11,624 nucleotides of DNA from an uncultured Clostridium sp. (GTDB lineage Bacteria; Bacillota; Clostridia; TANB77; CAG-508): assembly GCA_947062645.1 (NCBI GenBank), contig CAMSQT010000019.1, positions 1-11,624 of the forward strand. Reading direction: 5' to 3'. Position 1 is the stretch's first letter. Every line of letters begins with the position of its first letter. Of this stretch, positions 6,376 through 11,624 are shown piece by piece. Both the position numbers and the translations under genes were made by a program. The notes beneath the pieces were generated by a model that was not told where the DNA came from, ran no database searches, and worked only from the letters and a program-made list of their open reading frames with translations.

Positions 6376-7031
6376 TATTGGTCTCCTCCTTCCATGTTTC
6401 TTTCTGGAAGAACTTCTCCTTTATAAATCCAAACTTTTACACCGATTTTTCCATAAGTGGTATCTGCTTCTGCAAATCCATAATCAATATCAGCTCTTAA
6501 AGTTTGTAACGGAATATTTCCTTCTTTATAGAATTCAGTTCTAGCCATGTCTGCTCCACATAATCTTCCAGATACAGCAGTTTTAATTCCTAATGCACCT
6601 GATTTAATAGATTTTTGCATACATTGTTTCATTGCTCTTCTAAATGAAATTCTTCTTTCTAGTTGTCCTGCAATATTTTCTGCTACTAATTGTGCGTCAG
6701 TATCAACATTTTTAACTTCTACGATGTTTAAATTAACATCTTTTCCAATTAATTTAGCAAGTTCTGCTTTTACTGTTTCTACTCCTGCTCCACCTTTTCC
6801 AATAACAATTCCAGGTTTTGCAGTATGTAAATTCACTTTGATTGCTTTTGCGGTTCTTTCTATTTCAATTTTAGAAATTCCAGCAAGGTATAATTTTTTC
6901 TTTAAAAATTTACGAATTTTTTGGTCTTCTACTAAATAATCTGCAAAGTTTTTTGAATCTGCATACCATTTAGAGTTCCAATCTTTTATGATTCCAACTC
7001 TTACTCCTGTTGGATGTACTTTTTGTCCCAT
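6375..7031 (-). CDS. rpsC: 30S ribosomal protein S3
   Basis: Small-subunit head protein at the mRNA entry channel, with S4 and S5 part of the ribosomal helicase site. The product is 218 residues. It begins MGQKVHPTGVRVGIIKDWNS, has a type II KH domain with the GKGG loop at ~78-81, and the C-terminal domain GQLERRISFRRAMKQCMQKS followed by GALGIKTAVSGRLCGADMAR and IDYGFAEADTTYGKIGVKVW. The ATG at 7031 is six bases past the rplV stop. The last codons (EGGDQ) encode the rplP ribosome binding site. Confidence 0.97.
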   Translation of the reverse strand: MGQKVHPTGVRVGIIKDWNSKWYADSKNFADYLVEDQKIRKFLKKKLYLAGISKIEIERTAKAIKVNLHTAKPGIVIGKGGAGVETVKAELAKLIGKDVNLNIVEVKNVDTDAQLVAENIAGQLERRISFRRAMKQCMQKSIKSGALGIKTAVSGRLCGADMARTEFYKEGNIPLQTLRADIDYGFAEADTTYGKIGVKVWIYKGEVLPERNMEGGDQ

Positions 7032-7037
7032 GCTAGT

Positions 7038-7403
7038 TTATGCCTCCTTTTCTTTTAAAACTATTGTAATGTGACTTGTTCTTTTTCTAATTCTTACTGC
7101 TGAACCTTTTGCAGCAGGTCTAATTCTTTTTAATGTTGGCCCTTGATTTGCATAGATTTCAGCAACATATAAGTTTTCATGCTTCATATCATGATTGTTT
7201 TCAGCATTTGCCATCGCTGATTTTAATAATTTCTCTATGATTTCTGATGATGCTTTTGGTGTGAATTTTACGATAGCTAAAGCTTCATCTACTTCTTTTC
7301 CTCTAATTAAATCTGCTACAATTTTCACTTTTCTAGCTGAAATTCTTGCATATTTAAGAGTTGCTTTCGCTTCATTTATCATTACTGTTTCTTGCTCTTG
7401 CAC
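7038..7403 (-). CDS. rplV: 50S ribosomal protein L22
   Basis: Lines the exit tunnel, where its long beta-hairpin with L4 forms the constriction. That hairpin is also a site of macrolide-resistance mutations in many bacteria. The product is 121 residues: INEAKATLKYARISARKVKI (~9-28), LIRGKEVDEALAIVKFTPKA, and the hairpin NQGPTLKRIRPAAKGSAVRI (~89-108). The start is taken as GTG at 7403, because AGGAGG sits eight bases before it and nothing similar precedes the internal ATG at codon 8. This gives a short extra N-terminus. Confidence 0.95.
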   Translation of the reverse strand: MQEQETVMINEAKATLKYARISARKVKIVADLIRGKEVDEALAIVKFTPKASSEIIEKLLKSAMANAENNHDMKHENLYVAEIYANQGPTLKRIRPAAKGSAVRIRKRTSHITIVLKEKEA

Positions 7404-7421
7404 TTTTCTTACCTCCTTAAC

Positions 7422-7441
7422 AAAATGTCAAAGGACACTTT
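7422..7441 (-). other. Intergenic hairpin (rpsS/rplV gap)
   Basis: On the mRNA strand AAAGTGTC, loop CTTT, GACATTTT form an eight-pair stem with one G-U. It fills the 42-base spacer between rpsS and rplV just before the rplV ribosome binding site. Only two or three U residues follow, so read-through is expected. It could act as a processing or stability element. Confidence 0.4.
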
Positions 7442-7445
7442 TATT

Positions 7446-7721
7446 TTATTTTTTTGTTTTCTTATCTCCTGCATGACCTTTGAAGGTTCTTGTAGGAGCA
7501 AATTCACCTAATTTATGACCAATCATTTCTTCTGCTATATAGATTGGAACATGTTTTCTTCCATCATGTACAGCAATTGTATGACCAACCATTTGTGGAT
7601 ATATGGTTGAAGCTCTAGACCATGTCTTTAATACTTCTTTATTTCCAGATTCATTCATAGCTTCTACTCTTTTTAATAGTTCAGGTGCTATAAATGGCTT
7701 TTTCTTGCTTGATCTTGACAT
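7446..7721 (-). CDS. rpsS: 30S ribosomal protein S19
   Basis: Forms a complex with S13 in the small-subunit head and contacts A-site tRNA and bridge elements of the large subunit. The product is 91 residues: MSRSSKKKPFIAPELLKRVE, KTWSRASTIYPQMVGHTIAV, HDGRKHVPIYIAEEMIGHKLGE and FAPTRTFKGHAGDKKTKK are all diagnostic. The ATG at 7721 follows AAGGGAGGAC. It sits 20 bases after rplB in the usual S10 order. Confidence 0.98.
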   Translation of the reverse strand: MSRSSKKKPFIAPELLKRVEAMNESGNKEVLKTWSRASTIYPQMVGHTIAVHDGRKHVPIYIAEEMIGHKLGEFAPTRTFKGHAGDKKTKK

Positions 7722-7741
7722 ATCTTAAATGTCCTCCCTTC

Positions 7742-8569
7742 TTACTTTCTTCTCTTAACAATAAATTTATTAGATTGTTTCTTTTTGTTTCTTGTCTTGT
7801 ATCCAAGTGCTGGTTTGCCCCAAGGTGTCATTGGACCTGCGTGTCCTACTGGCGCTCTACCTTCACCACCACCATGAGGGTGATCTACTGGGTTCATAAC
7901 AGAACCTCTAACAGTTGGTCTAATTCCCATATGTCTTTTTCTACCAGCTTTACCAATTTTAACGTTTTCGTGGTCGCTGTTTCCAATTACGCCGATAGTT
8001 GCTCTACAAGTTGCTAAAATTAATCTCATTTCTCCTGATGGAAGTCTTACATGGGCATATTTTCCTTCCTTTGCCATTAATTGTGCTGATTGTCCAGCAG
8101 CTTTTACTAATTTTCCACCTTGTTTTGGATTTAATTCGATGTTATGAATTAAGGTACCTACTGGAATGCTATTTATTGGCATACAGTTTCCTGGTTTAAT
8201 GTCTGCTGTTTCTCCAGAGATTACTTTATCTCCATCTTTTAATCCTTGTGGTGCTAAGATGTAAGCTTTTTCTCCATCTTTATATTGGATTAATGCGATA
8301 TTGGCACTACGGTTTGGATCATATTCAATTCCTATTACAGTAGCTTCCATATCGTCTTTTCTTCTTTTAAAATCTACAATTCTATATTTTTGTCTGTTTC
8401 CACCACCTTGGTGTCTTACTGTGATTCTTCCATAAGAGTTTCTTCCTGCATTTTTCTTTTTCTTTGCTAATAAAGATTTTTCAGGAGTTTTCTTTGTGAT
8501 TTCTCCAAAGTCTGAAACTGTCATGTTTCTTCTAGATGGTGTGTAGGGTTTAAAGTGTTTCATTCCCAT
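7742..8569 (-). CDS. rplB: 50S ribosomal protein L2
   Basis: One of the most conserved large-subunit proteins, needed for subunit association and for the peptidyl transferase centre. The product is 275 residues. The OB-like N-terminal domain includes GRITVRHQGGGNRQKYRIVD (~47-66). The SH3-like domain includes AGQSAQLMAKEGKYAHVRLP, and the C-terminal signature VDHPHGGGEGRAPVGHAGP spans ~228-246 with the functionally important histidine at ~230. The start at 8569 gives MGMKHFKPYTPSRRN. The ATG two codons later is the alternative. AAGGAGAG lies upstream. It is separated from rplW by an extra gene, which is unusual. Confidence 0.98.
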   Translation of the reverse strand: MGMKHFKPYTPSRRNMTVSDFGEITKKTPEKSLLAKKKKNAGRNSYGRITVRHQGGGNRQKYRIVDFKRRKDDMEATVIGIEYDPNRSANIALIQYKDGEKAYILAPQGLKDGDKVISGETADIKPGNCMPINSIPVGTLIHNIELNPKQGGKLVKAAGQSAQLMAKEGKYAHVRLPSGEMRLILATCRATIGVIGNSDHENVKIGKAGRKRHMGIRPTVRGSVMNPVDHPHGGGEGRAPVGHAGPMTPWGKPALGYKTRNKKKQSNKFIVKRRK

Positions 8570-8634
8570 TTTTTATTTCTCTCCTTTACCATTTATTTTC
8601 CTGGTGTTTTCCAGATAATTTCTAGTTTCTCAAA

Positions 8635-8994
8635 TTAATCTACTATTTCAAAGCCTAACTTTTTTCTTTTTTGTTTTTTTTCTTCTTTCTGCATAATTTG
8701 AGCTTCTTTTACAGTTATCAACAATTTGCTGATATTTTCGTTCATTTTATCCCATGTCTCCATATCGTTTTGTCCTATATTTTCTAAATAAAGACCATAT
8801 TGTTCTTCATATAAAAGAATTGATTTTTTCACTTCTTCTATTTTAGAATATCGATAATCCTTTACTTTTAATAATTCCGCTTTTAGCTCTTCAAATTGTT
8901 TTGTAACATTTATTCTTGTCTGTTTTTTACTCAATTTTCCGCCTTGTATTACTTTTAAAGATTTTTTAAATTCTTCTCTATCTTTCTTTTCCAT
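8635..8994 (-). CDS. Unrecognised 119-residue charged helical protein inserted between rplW and rplB
   Basis: I do not recognise this protein. It lies on the same strand as the operon, seven bases after the rplW stop and 65 bases before rplB, where the S10 operon normally has no gene. The product is 119 residues with no cysteine, no signal peptide and no membrane segment. About 24 residues are lysine and 17 glutamate, with long predicted helices at ~28-75 and ~82-112 (for example EELKAELLKVKDYRYSKIEE) and a strongly basic stretch KEEKKQKRKK near the C-terminus before LGFEIVD. Its AT-rich codon use resembles that of the operon. The only Shine-Dalgarno candidate (GGGAG in the last rplW codons) is ~12 bases from the ATG, weaker than its neighbours, so lower translation is likely. 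A ribosome- or RNA-associated role would fit charge and location but is inference. Confidence 0.85.
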   Translation of the reverse strand: MEKKDREEFKKSLKVIQGGKLSKKQTRINVTKQFEELKAELLKVKDYRYSKIEEVKKSILLYEEQYGLYLENIGQNDMETWDKMNENISKLLITVKEAQIMQKEEKKQKRKKLGFEIVD

Positions 8995-9001
8995 TTTTCA
9001 A

Positions 9002-9349
9002 CTAAGCTCCCATAAATTCATCAATACTATCTTTGTATTTCTTAGAAACTTTAGTTGCTTTTCCGCCTTTTGCTAAATAAGAAGTATCTTCTGGGTTAGT
9101 ATCAATTGTAACAATTGCTTTTTTCCAATCTGAAGTTTTACCTACATGATAACCAACTCTTTTTTTCTTACCATTTACATTCATGGTATTTACTTTTAAT
9201 ACTTTTACTTCAAAAAGTTTTTCAACAGCTTTTGCTATTTCCACTTTTGTTGCTTTTTTGTTTACTTCGAAGGTGTATTTTCCTTCTTGTAATTGGTCGT
9301 TACTCTTTTCAGTAACAATTGGTGCTATAATGATTTCTTCTGGTTTCAT
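9002..9349 (-). CDS. rplW: 50S ribosomal protein L23, with C-terminal insert
   Basis: Sits at the polypeptide exit and is the docking site for trigger factor and SRP. The product is 115 residues, where ~95-100 is common. The core is regular: IIIAPIVTEKSNDQLQEGKY (~6-25), TFEVNKKATKVEIAKAVEKL, VLKVNTMNVNGKKKRVGYHV, then KTSDWKKAIVTI. After that ~25 residues rich in Lys, Gly and Ser (~83-107) precede the closing SIDEFMGA, which matches the usual I-E-F-F-E-G end, so this looks like a lineage-specific insert. The ATG at 9349 is one base past the rplD stop. GGAGGTG in the last rplD codons is its ribosome binding site. Confidence 0.96.
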   Translation of the reverse strand: MKPEEIIIAPIVTEKSNDQLQEGKYTFEVNKKATKVEIAKAVEKLFEVKVLKVNTMNVNGKKKRVGYHVGKTSDWKKAIVTIDTNPEDTSYLAKGGKATKVSKKYKDSIDEFMGA

Positions 9350-9350
9350 T

Positions 9351-9974
9351 TTAAGCGTACACCTCCTCTAATTTTTTAACAGTGTCTACTGATAAAATTA
9401 GATTTGTATATTTTAATAAATCAAATACATTGATGTTGTTAGCTGTGATTGCTTTTACCCCTTCAATGTTTCTTGCTGACATGTAAACATTTTTGTTGTT
9501 TTCTGGAAGAACGATTAATGTTTTTCCTTCTACTTTTAAATCTTTTAATGCTTGTGCCATCACTTTTGTTTTGATTTCTTTTACTTCTAATTTATCTACT
9601 ACTGTTAATTCTTTTTCTAATACTTTAGAACTTAAGATTGATTTAATTGCCAATCTTCTTTCTTTTTTATTAACGGTATATCTGTATGAACGAGGTTTTG
9701 GTCCTAATGCAATACCACCTTTAATCCATTGTGGACTTCTAGTTGAACCTTGTCTTGCTCTACCAGTTCCTTTTTGTCTCCATGGCTTTTTACCACCACC
9801 AGAAACTTCCGCTCTTGTTTTGGTACTTTGTGTACCTTGTCTTTGATTAGCTAAATAATTTACTAATACGCTATGTACAATATTTTCATTTGGTTCAATT
9901 CCAAATACTTTATCTGCTAATTCGATATCACTTACTTTTTTACCTTTTAAATCGTATACGTCTACTTTTGGCAT
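9351..9974 (-). CDS. rplD: 50S ribosomal protein L4
   Basis: Forms the exit-tunnel constriction with L22. In E. coli it also represses the S10 operon through its leader. The product is 207 residues. It begins MPKVDVYDLKGKKVSDIELA, and the long tunnel loop TRAEVSGGGKKPWRQKGTGR followed by ARQGSTRSPQWIKGG (~57-91) is intact. The C-terminal part is the L4 Rossmann-like fold (TLIVLPENNKNVYMSARNIE). The ATG at 9974 follows GGAGGAAAG. Whether it regulates the leader here cannot be judged from sequence, and the leader does not resemble the E. coli one. Confidence 0.97.
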   Translation of the reverse strand: MPKVDVYDLKGKKVSDIELADKVFGIEPNENIVHSVLVNYLANQRQGTQSTKTRAEVSGGGKKPWRQKGTGRARQGSTRSPQWIKGGIALGPKPRSYRYTVNKKERRLAIKSILSSKVLEKELTVVDKLEVKEIKTKVMAQALKDLKVEGKTLIVLPENNKNVYMSARNIEGVKAITANNINVFDLLKYTNLILSVDTVKKLEEVYA

Positions 9975-9991
9975 TTTTCTTTCCTCCTTCC

Positions 9992-10624
9992 TTATTTAGT
10001 AGCCTTTACAGCTGATTTTACTTTTAAGATAGCGCCTTTTGCTCCTGGAACGCTTCCTTTTACTAAAATTACGTTTTTATCCATGTCTACTCTTACAACA
10101 TCTAAGTTTTGAATGGTAATGGTAACTCTTCCCATGTGTCCTGGTAATTTTTTACCTTTAAATACTCTACCTGGTGTTGCACAAGCTCCCATTGAACCTG
10201 GTCTTCTATGATACATTGATCCATGTCCCATTGGTCCTCTGTGTTGTCCATGTCTTTTGATAACACCTTGGAATCCTTTTCCTTTTGAGGTTCCTTGTAC
10301 GTCTACTTTTTCTCCTGCTTCGAAAATGTCTGCTTTAATTTCGTCTCCTACTTTGTAGTTTGCTACATCTTCTAATCTAAATTCTCTTAAATGTTTTTTG
10401 TTAGCAAGTTTTGCTTTTGCAAAATGTCCTGCTTCTGGTTTATTTATGTGTTTATCTTTTACTTCTCCGTATCCTAATTGGATAGCATCATATCCATCTG
10501 TTTCTACAGTTTTTACTTGTGCTACAATGTTTCCTGCTGTTTCGATTACTGTTACAGGAATGACGTTTCCTTTTTCGTCGAAGATTTGTGTCATACCGAT
10601 TTTTTTACCGATAATTCCTTTCAT
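9992..10624 (-). CDS. rplC: 50S ribosomal protein L3
   Basis: Initiates 50S assembly and reaches the peptidyl transferase centre with a long extension. The product is 210 residues: MKGIIGKKIGMTQIFDEKGN (1-20), the extension TSKGKGFQGVIKRHGQHRGP (~112-131) followed by GSMYHRRPGSMGACATPGRV (~135-154), and KKLPGHMGRVTITIQNLDVV. The ATG at 10624 follows AGGAGGAAAG. The gap to rpsJ is 56 bases and contains a small hairpin. Confidence 0.97.
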   Translation of the reverse strand: MKGIIGKKIGMTQIFDEKGNVIPVTVIETAGNIVAQVKTVETDGYDAIQLGYGEVKDKHINKPEAGHFAKAKLANKKHLREFRLEDVANYKVGDEIKADIFEAGEKVDVQGTSKGKGFQGVIKRHGQHRGPMGHGSMYHRRPGSMGACATPGRVFKGKKLPGHMGRVTITIQNLDVVRVDMDKNVILVKGSVPGAKGAILKVKSAVKATK

Positions 10625-10646
10625 TTTTCTTTCCTCCTAACTATTG

Positions 10647-10664
10647 GCTGACTGTTTTGTCAGC
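10647..10664 (-). other. Intergenic hairpin (rpsJ/rplC gap)
   Basis: On the mRNA strand GCTGAC, loop AAAACA, GTCAGC form a perfect six-pair stem ten or so bases before the rplC Shine-Dalgarno sequence. No U-tract follows. It could affect message stability or rplC initiation, but nothing further can be said. Confidence 0.45.
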
Positions 10665-10680
10665 GTGGTTTCGCTTTGTT

Positions 10681-11004
10681 TTATAATTTTATTTCTATAT
10701 CAACACCAGCTGGTAACTCTAATTTCATTAGGCTGTCAACTGTTTTTTGTGTTGGATACAATATGTCGATTACTCTTTTATGGGTTCTCATTTCAAATTG
10801 CTCTCTTGAGTCTTTGTATTTGTGTGGAGAACGTAAGATTGTTACGACTTCTTTTTGTGTTGGTAATGGAATAGGACCTGATACCTTTGCTCCTGTTTTT
10901 TTAGCAGTATCTACTATCTTTTCAGCAGACTGATCTAAAACTACATGGTCATAAGCTTTTAGTCTTATTCTAATTTTCTCACTTGTTGCTACTGTGTTTG
11001 CCAT
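10681..11004 (-). CDS. rpsJ: 30S ribosomal protein S10
   Basis: Small-subunit head protein and also the NusE partner of NusB in antitermination complexes. The product is 107 residues, a few longer than usual at the N-terminus (MANTVATSEKIRIRLKAYDH). It has DQSAEKIVDTAKKTGAKVSG, the conserved PIPLPTQKEVVTILRSPHKY loop, and EQFEMRTHKRVIDI. The ATG at 11004 follows AAAGGAGGGAAAATTACA. It is the first gene after the promoter at 11237-11265 and is preceded by a ~225-nt structured leader, so it heads the operon. Confidence 0.98.
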   Translation of the reverse strand: MANTVATSEKIRIRLKAYDHVVLDQSAEKIVDTAKKTGAKVSGPIPLPTQKEVVTILRSPHKYKDSREQFEMRTHKRVIDILYPTQKTVDSLMKLELPAGVDIEIKL

Positions 11005-11081
11005 TGTAATTTTCCCTCCTTTAAATTGTTTTTACTTTGGCAAGTTAGAACGCACTCTGGTGTTTTGAATATCACCTTTAT

Positions 11082-11112
11082 AAAAACCCAAAAATCGCAT
11101 GATAATTTTGGG
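11082..11112 (-). terminator. Terminator-like hairpin (attenuator) in the S10 leader
   Basis: On the mRNA strand CCCAAAA, two bulged U, AUC, loop AUGC, GAU, UUUUGGG form a hairpin (11112-11087), followed at once by five U (11086-11082). Form and position between promoter and rpsJ fit an intrinsic terminator used as a conditional attenuator. The stem is A-U rich, so termination would be partial. Confidence 0.6.
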
Positions 11113-11126
11113 ATAAGTACATTTTC

Positions 11127-11174
11127 TTACCGCCTGGTCTTTGCCATAACATACTCCACCAAAGTTCCCTCCAT
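11127..11174 (-). CDS. Possible leader micro-ORF (tentative)
   Basis: A frame of 15 codons starts with ATG at 11174 (MEGTLVEYVMAKTRR), or of six codons with ATG at 11147 (MAKTRR), both ending TAA at 11127-11129. The inner ATG is preceded by GGTGGAG at a six-base spacing. The last two sense codons are AGG CGG, arginine codons rarely seen in the ribosomal genes here, which mostly use AGA and CGT. The stop lies ~15 bases before the terminator-like hairpin. It could be a leader peptide or chance. Confidence 0.25.
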   Translation of the reverse strand: MEGTLVEYVMAKTRR

Positions 11175-11210
11175 CCTACTTTTCCGTAAGGATGTAGCTA
11201 CATTTGGCTT

Positions 11211-11254
11211 CAACGCTTATTTATTCATGCCTATTTATTATACAACGCTTATTT
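11211..11254 (-). repeat. 12-base direct repeat across promoter and start region
   Basis: AAATAAGCGTTG on the minus strand occurs at 11254-11243 (within the -35/-10 spacer) and again at 11222-11211 (first transcribed bases). The copies are 32 bases apart, close to three helical turns. This could be a repressor-binding pair or a local duplication. Confidence 0.6.
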
Positions 11255-11265
11255 CCGTATGTCAA
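11237..11265 (-). promoter_or_regulatory. Consensus sigma-A promoter of the S10-spc operon
   Basis: On the minus strand TTGACA (11265-11260), a spacer of exactly 17 bases, and TATAAT (11242-11237): a perfect match to the housekeeping consensus. Transcription would start near 11230. It is the only strong promoter I recognise in the window. A 14-base palindrome lies just upstream, and a 12-base direct repeat has one copy inside the spacer. Confidence 0.9.
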
Positions 11266-11272
11266 CACCTTT

Positions 11273-11286
11273 TTACAAATTTGTAA
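11273..11286. promoter_or_regulatory. 14-base palindrome next to the -35 box
   Basis: TTACAAATTTGTAA is a perfect palindrome ending seven bases upstream of the -35 element. It could be an operator for a dimeric regulator or an AT-rich UP-like element. No specific regulator is assigned. Confidence 0.4.
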
Positions 11287-11299
11287 TATTTTGGTTTTT

Positions 11300-11331
11300 T
11301 TAATAAAAATTTAAAAAGAAAACTTTTCTTT
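11300..11331 (-). terminator. Weak AT-rich terminator candidate for the upstream gene
   Basis: On the minus strand AAAGAAAA, G, TTTTCTTT form a perfect inverted repeat followed by TTAAATTTTT. It lies between the upstream gene's stop and the S10 promoter. The stem has almost no G-C pairs and the loop is tight, so the call is weak. Bases 11332-11408 show no other structure that I can support. Confidence 0.3.
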
Positions 11332-11408
11332 CCTTAATTAAAAGGATGTGAAAAAATTTTCTCTAAGCACAGCACAATCTAAAATTTTGGTTTTCACAGC
11401 ATTCAGTT

Positions 11409-11624
11409 TCACAAATACAAAGCTACACGAAAGCCAAGGTTGTCGCTGGTATTGTCCGGACGGCTGACGCCACGAGTGGATGCCGGATAGTTAGAACCAC
11501 CATCGCTGCAATAACCTCCACGAATAACACGACCGACGGTGTTGTAAGCTTCCATAACCCACTCCCAAACATTTCCTGCCATATCATAGATGTTCTTTTC
11601 TGCATACTCTGGTTTTGATCCTGT
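11409..11624 (-). CDS. C-terminal end of a SUMF1/FGE-fold protein, likely DGR variable protein (partial)
   Basis: The last 71 codons of a gene entering from beyond the right edge. The stop is TGA at 11409-11411. Motifs: NIYDMAGNVWEW (11-22), RVIRGGY (32-38), PASTRG (47-52) and GFRVALYL (64-71), the C-terminal signature of the formylglycine-generating-enzyme-like (SUMF1, C-type-lectin) fold. The active-site cysteine pair of true formylglycine-generating enzymes is not at the matching place before GFR, so a binding rather than catalytic role is likely. From residue 28 to 63, 32 of 36 codons end in C or T and 15 end in C (AAC, ACC, GTC, AGC, GAC), unlike the T/A-ending codons of the operon. This is the pattern left when AAY codons of a template repeat are randomised by a diversity-generating retroelement. 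The reverse transcriptase and template repeat are not in this window. Confidence 0.85.
   Translation of the reverse strand, partial: TGSKPEYAEKNIYDMAGNVWEWVMEAYNTVGRVIRGGYCSDGGSNYPASTRGVSRPDNTSDNLGFRVALYL

Larger units (their letters stand above)
11005..11230 (-). promoter_or_regulatory. Structured 5' leader of the S10 operon
   Basis: Predicted untranslated leader of ~225 nt between the promoter and rpsJ, with several folds visible on the mRNA strand. A hairpin at 11172-11194 (CATCCUUAC / GUAGGAUG with one bulge and loop GGAAAA) overlaps a 12-base palindrome ATGTAGCTACAT at 11192-11203. A CTTTG/CAAAG pair lies at 11160-11164 with 11139-11143. A GGTAAG/CTTATCC stem is near 11110-11132, followed by the terminator-like hairpin at 11082-11112. 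ACTTTGG (11159-11165) can instead pair with CCAAAGT (11034-11040) just before the rpsJ ribosome binding site. Such mutually exclusive pairs fit an attenuation or autoregulation leader. The regulator is unknown, and I do not recognise a named leader family. Confidence 0.6.

Noticed and set aside
11005..11230. E. coli-type L4-binding S10 leader, T-box or known riboswitch
   Set aside because: No T-box sequence or recognised riboswitch core is visible, and the fold does not match the gammaproteobacterial S10 leader.
11423..11605. 60-codon frame on the minus strand starting MQKRTSMIW
   Set aside because: It is out of frame with the SUMF1-like C-terminus, whose frame is open to the window edge and carries clear family motifs.
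11409..11624. A true formylglycine-generating sulfatase-activating enzyme
   Set aside because: The cysteine pair needed for catalysis is not at the corresponding position before GFR. The variable, NNY-rich segment fits a ligand-binding C-type-lectin fold better.

Overview
The window is a block of bacterial ribosomal protein genes, all on the minus strand, so the operon reads from the right end of the window to the left. The strong AT bias, NNT/NNA codon preference, strong AGGAGG-type ribosome binding sites, zinc-binding S14, and the style of the SecY and ribosomal proteins point to a low-GC Bacillota, most likely a gut-type clostridial lineage. The species cannot be fixed from the sequence.

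Layout in transcription order: (1) 11624-11409, the 3' end of a gene whose product ends in a formylglycine-generating-enzyme-like (SUMF1, C-type-lectin-fold) domain. Its last ~110 bases have the codon pattern of a diversity-generating-retroelement variable region. (2) 11408-11005, a 404-base non-coding stretch with a consensus sigma-A promoter (TTGACA, 17 bp, TATAAT) and a ~225-nt structured leader holding a terminator-like hairpin. (3) rpsJ-rplC-rplD-rplW, then an unrecognised 119-codon gene, then rplB-rpsS-rplV-rpsC-rplP-rpmC-rpsQ (S10 block). (4) rplN-rplX-rplE-rpsN-rpsH-rplF-rplR-rpsE-rplO-secY (spc block), with no rpmD (L30) gene between rpsE and rplO. (5) The first 44 bases are not genomic: they match the Illumina i5/read-1 adapter, so secY is cut by the contig end and its last codons are artificial.

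The genes are tightly packed (gaps of 0-60 bases, overlaps at rplP/rpsC and rpmC/rplP). No internal promoter or strong mRNA-strand terminator was recognised, so one long transcript from the promoter at 11237-11265 probably makes all of them. They supply 20 ribosomal proteins and the SecY translocon channel.

The most unusual structure is a family of three ~125-131-base imperfect palindromes. One lies directly after the stop codon of each of rplN, rpsN and rplF. They share a core and the same wobble positions while their stems change with compensation, so they look like a structure-conserved element inside an essential operon. The other candidates worth following are the DGR-like variable region, the extra gene between rplW and rplB, and the attenuator-like S10 leader.
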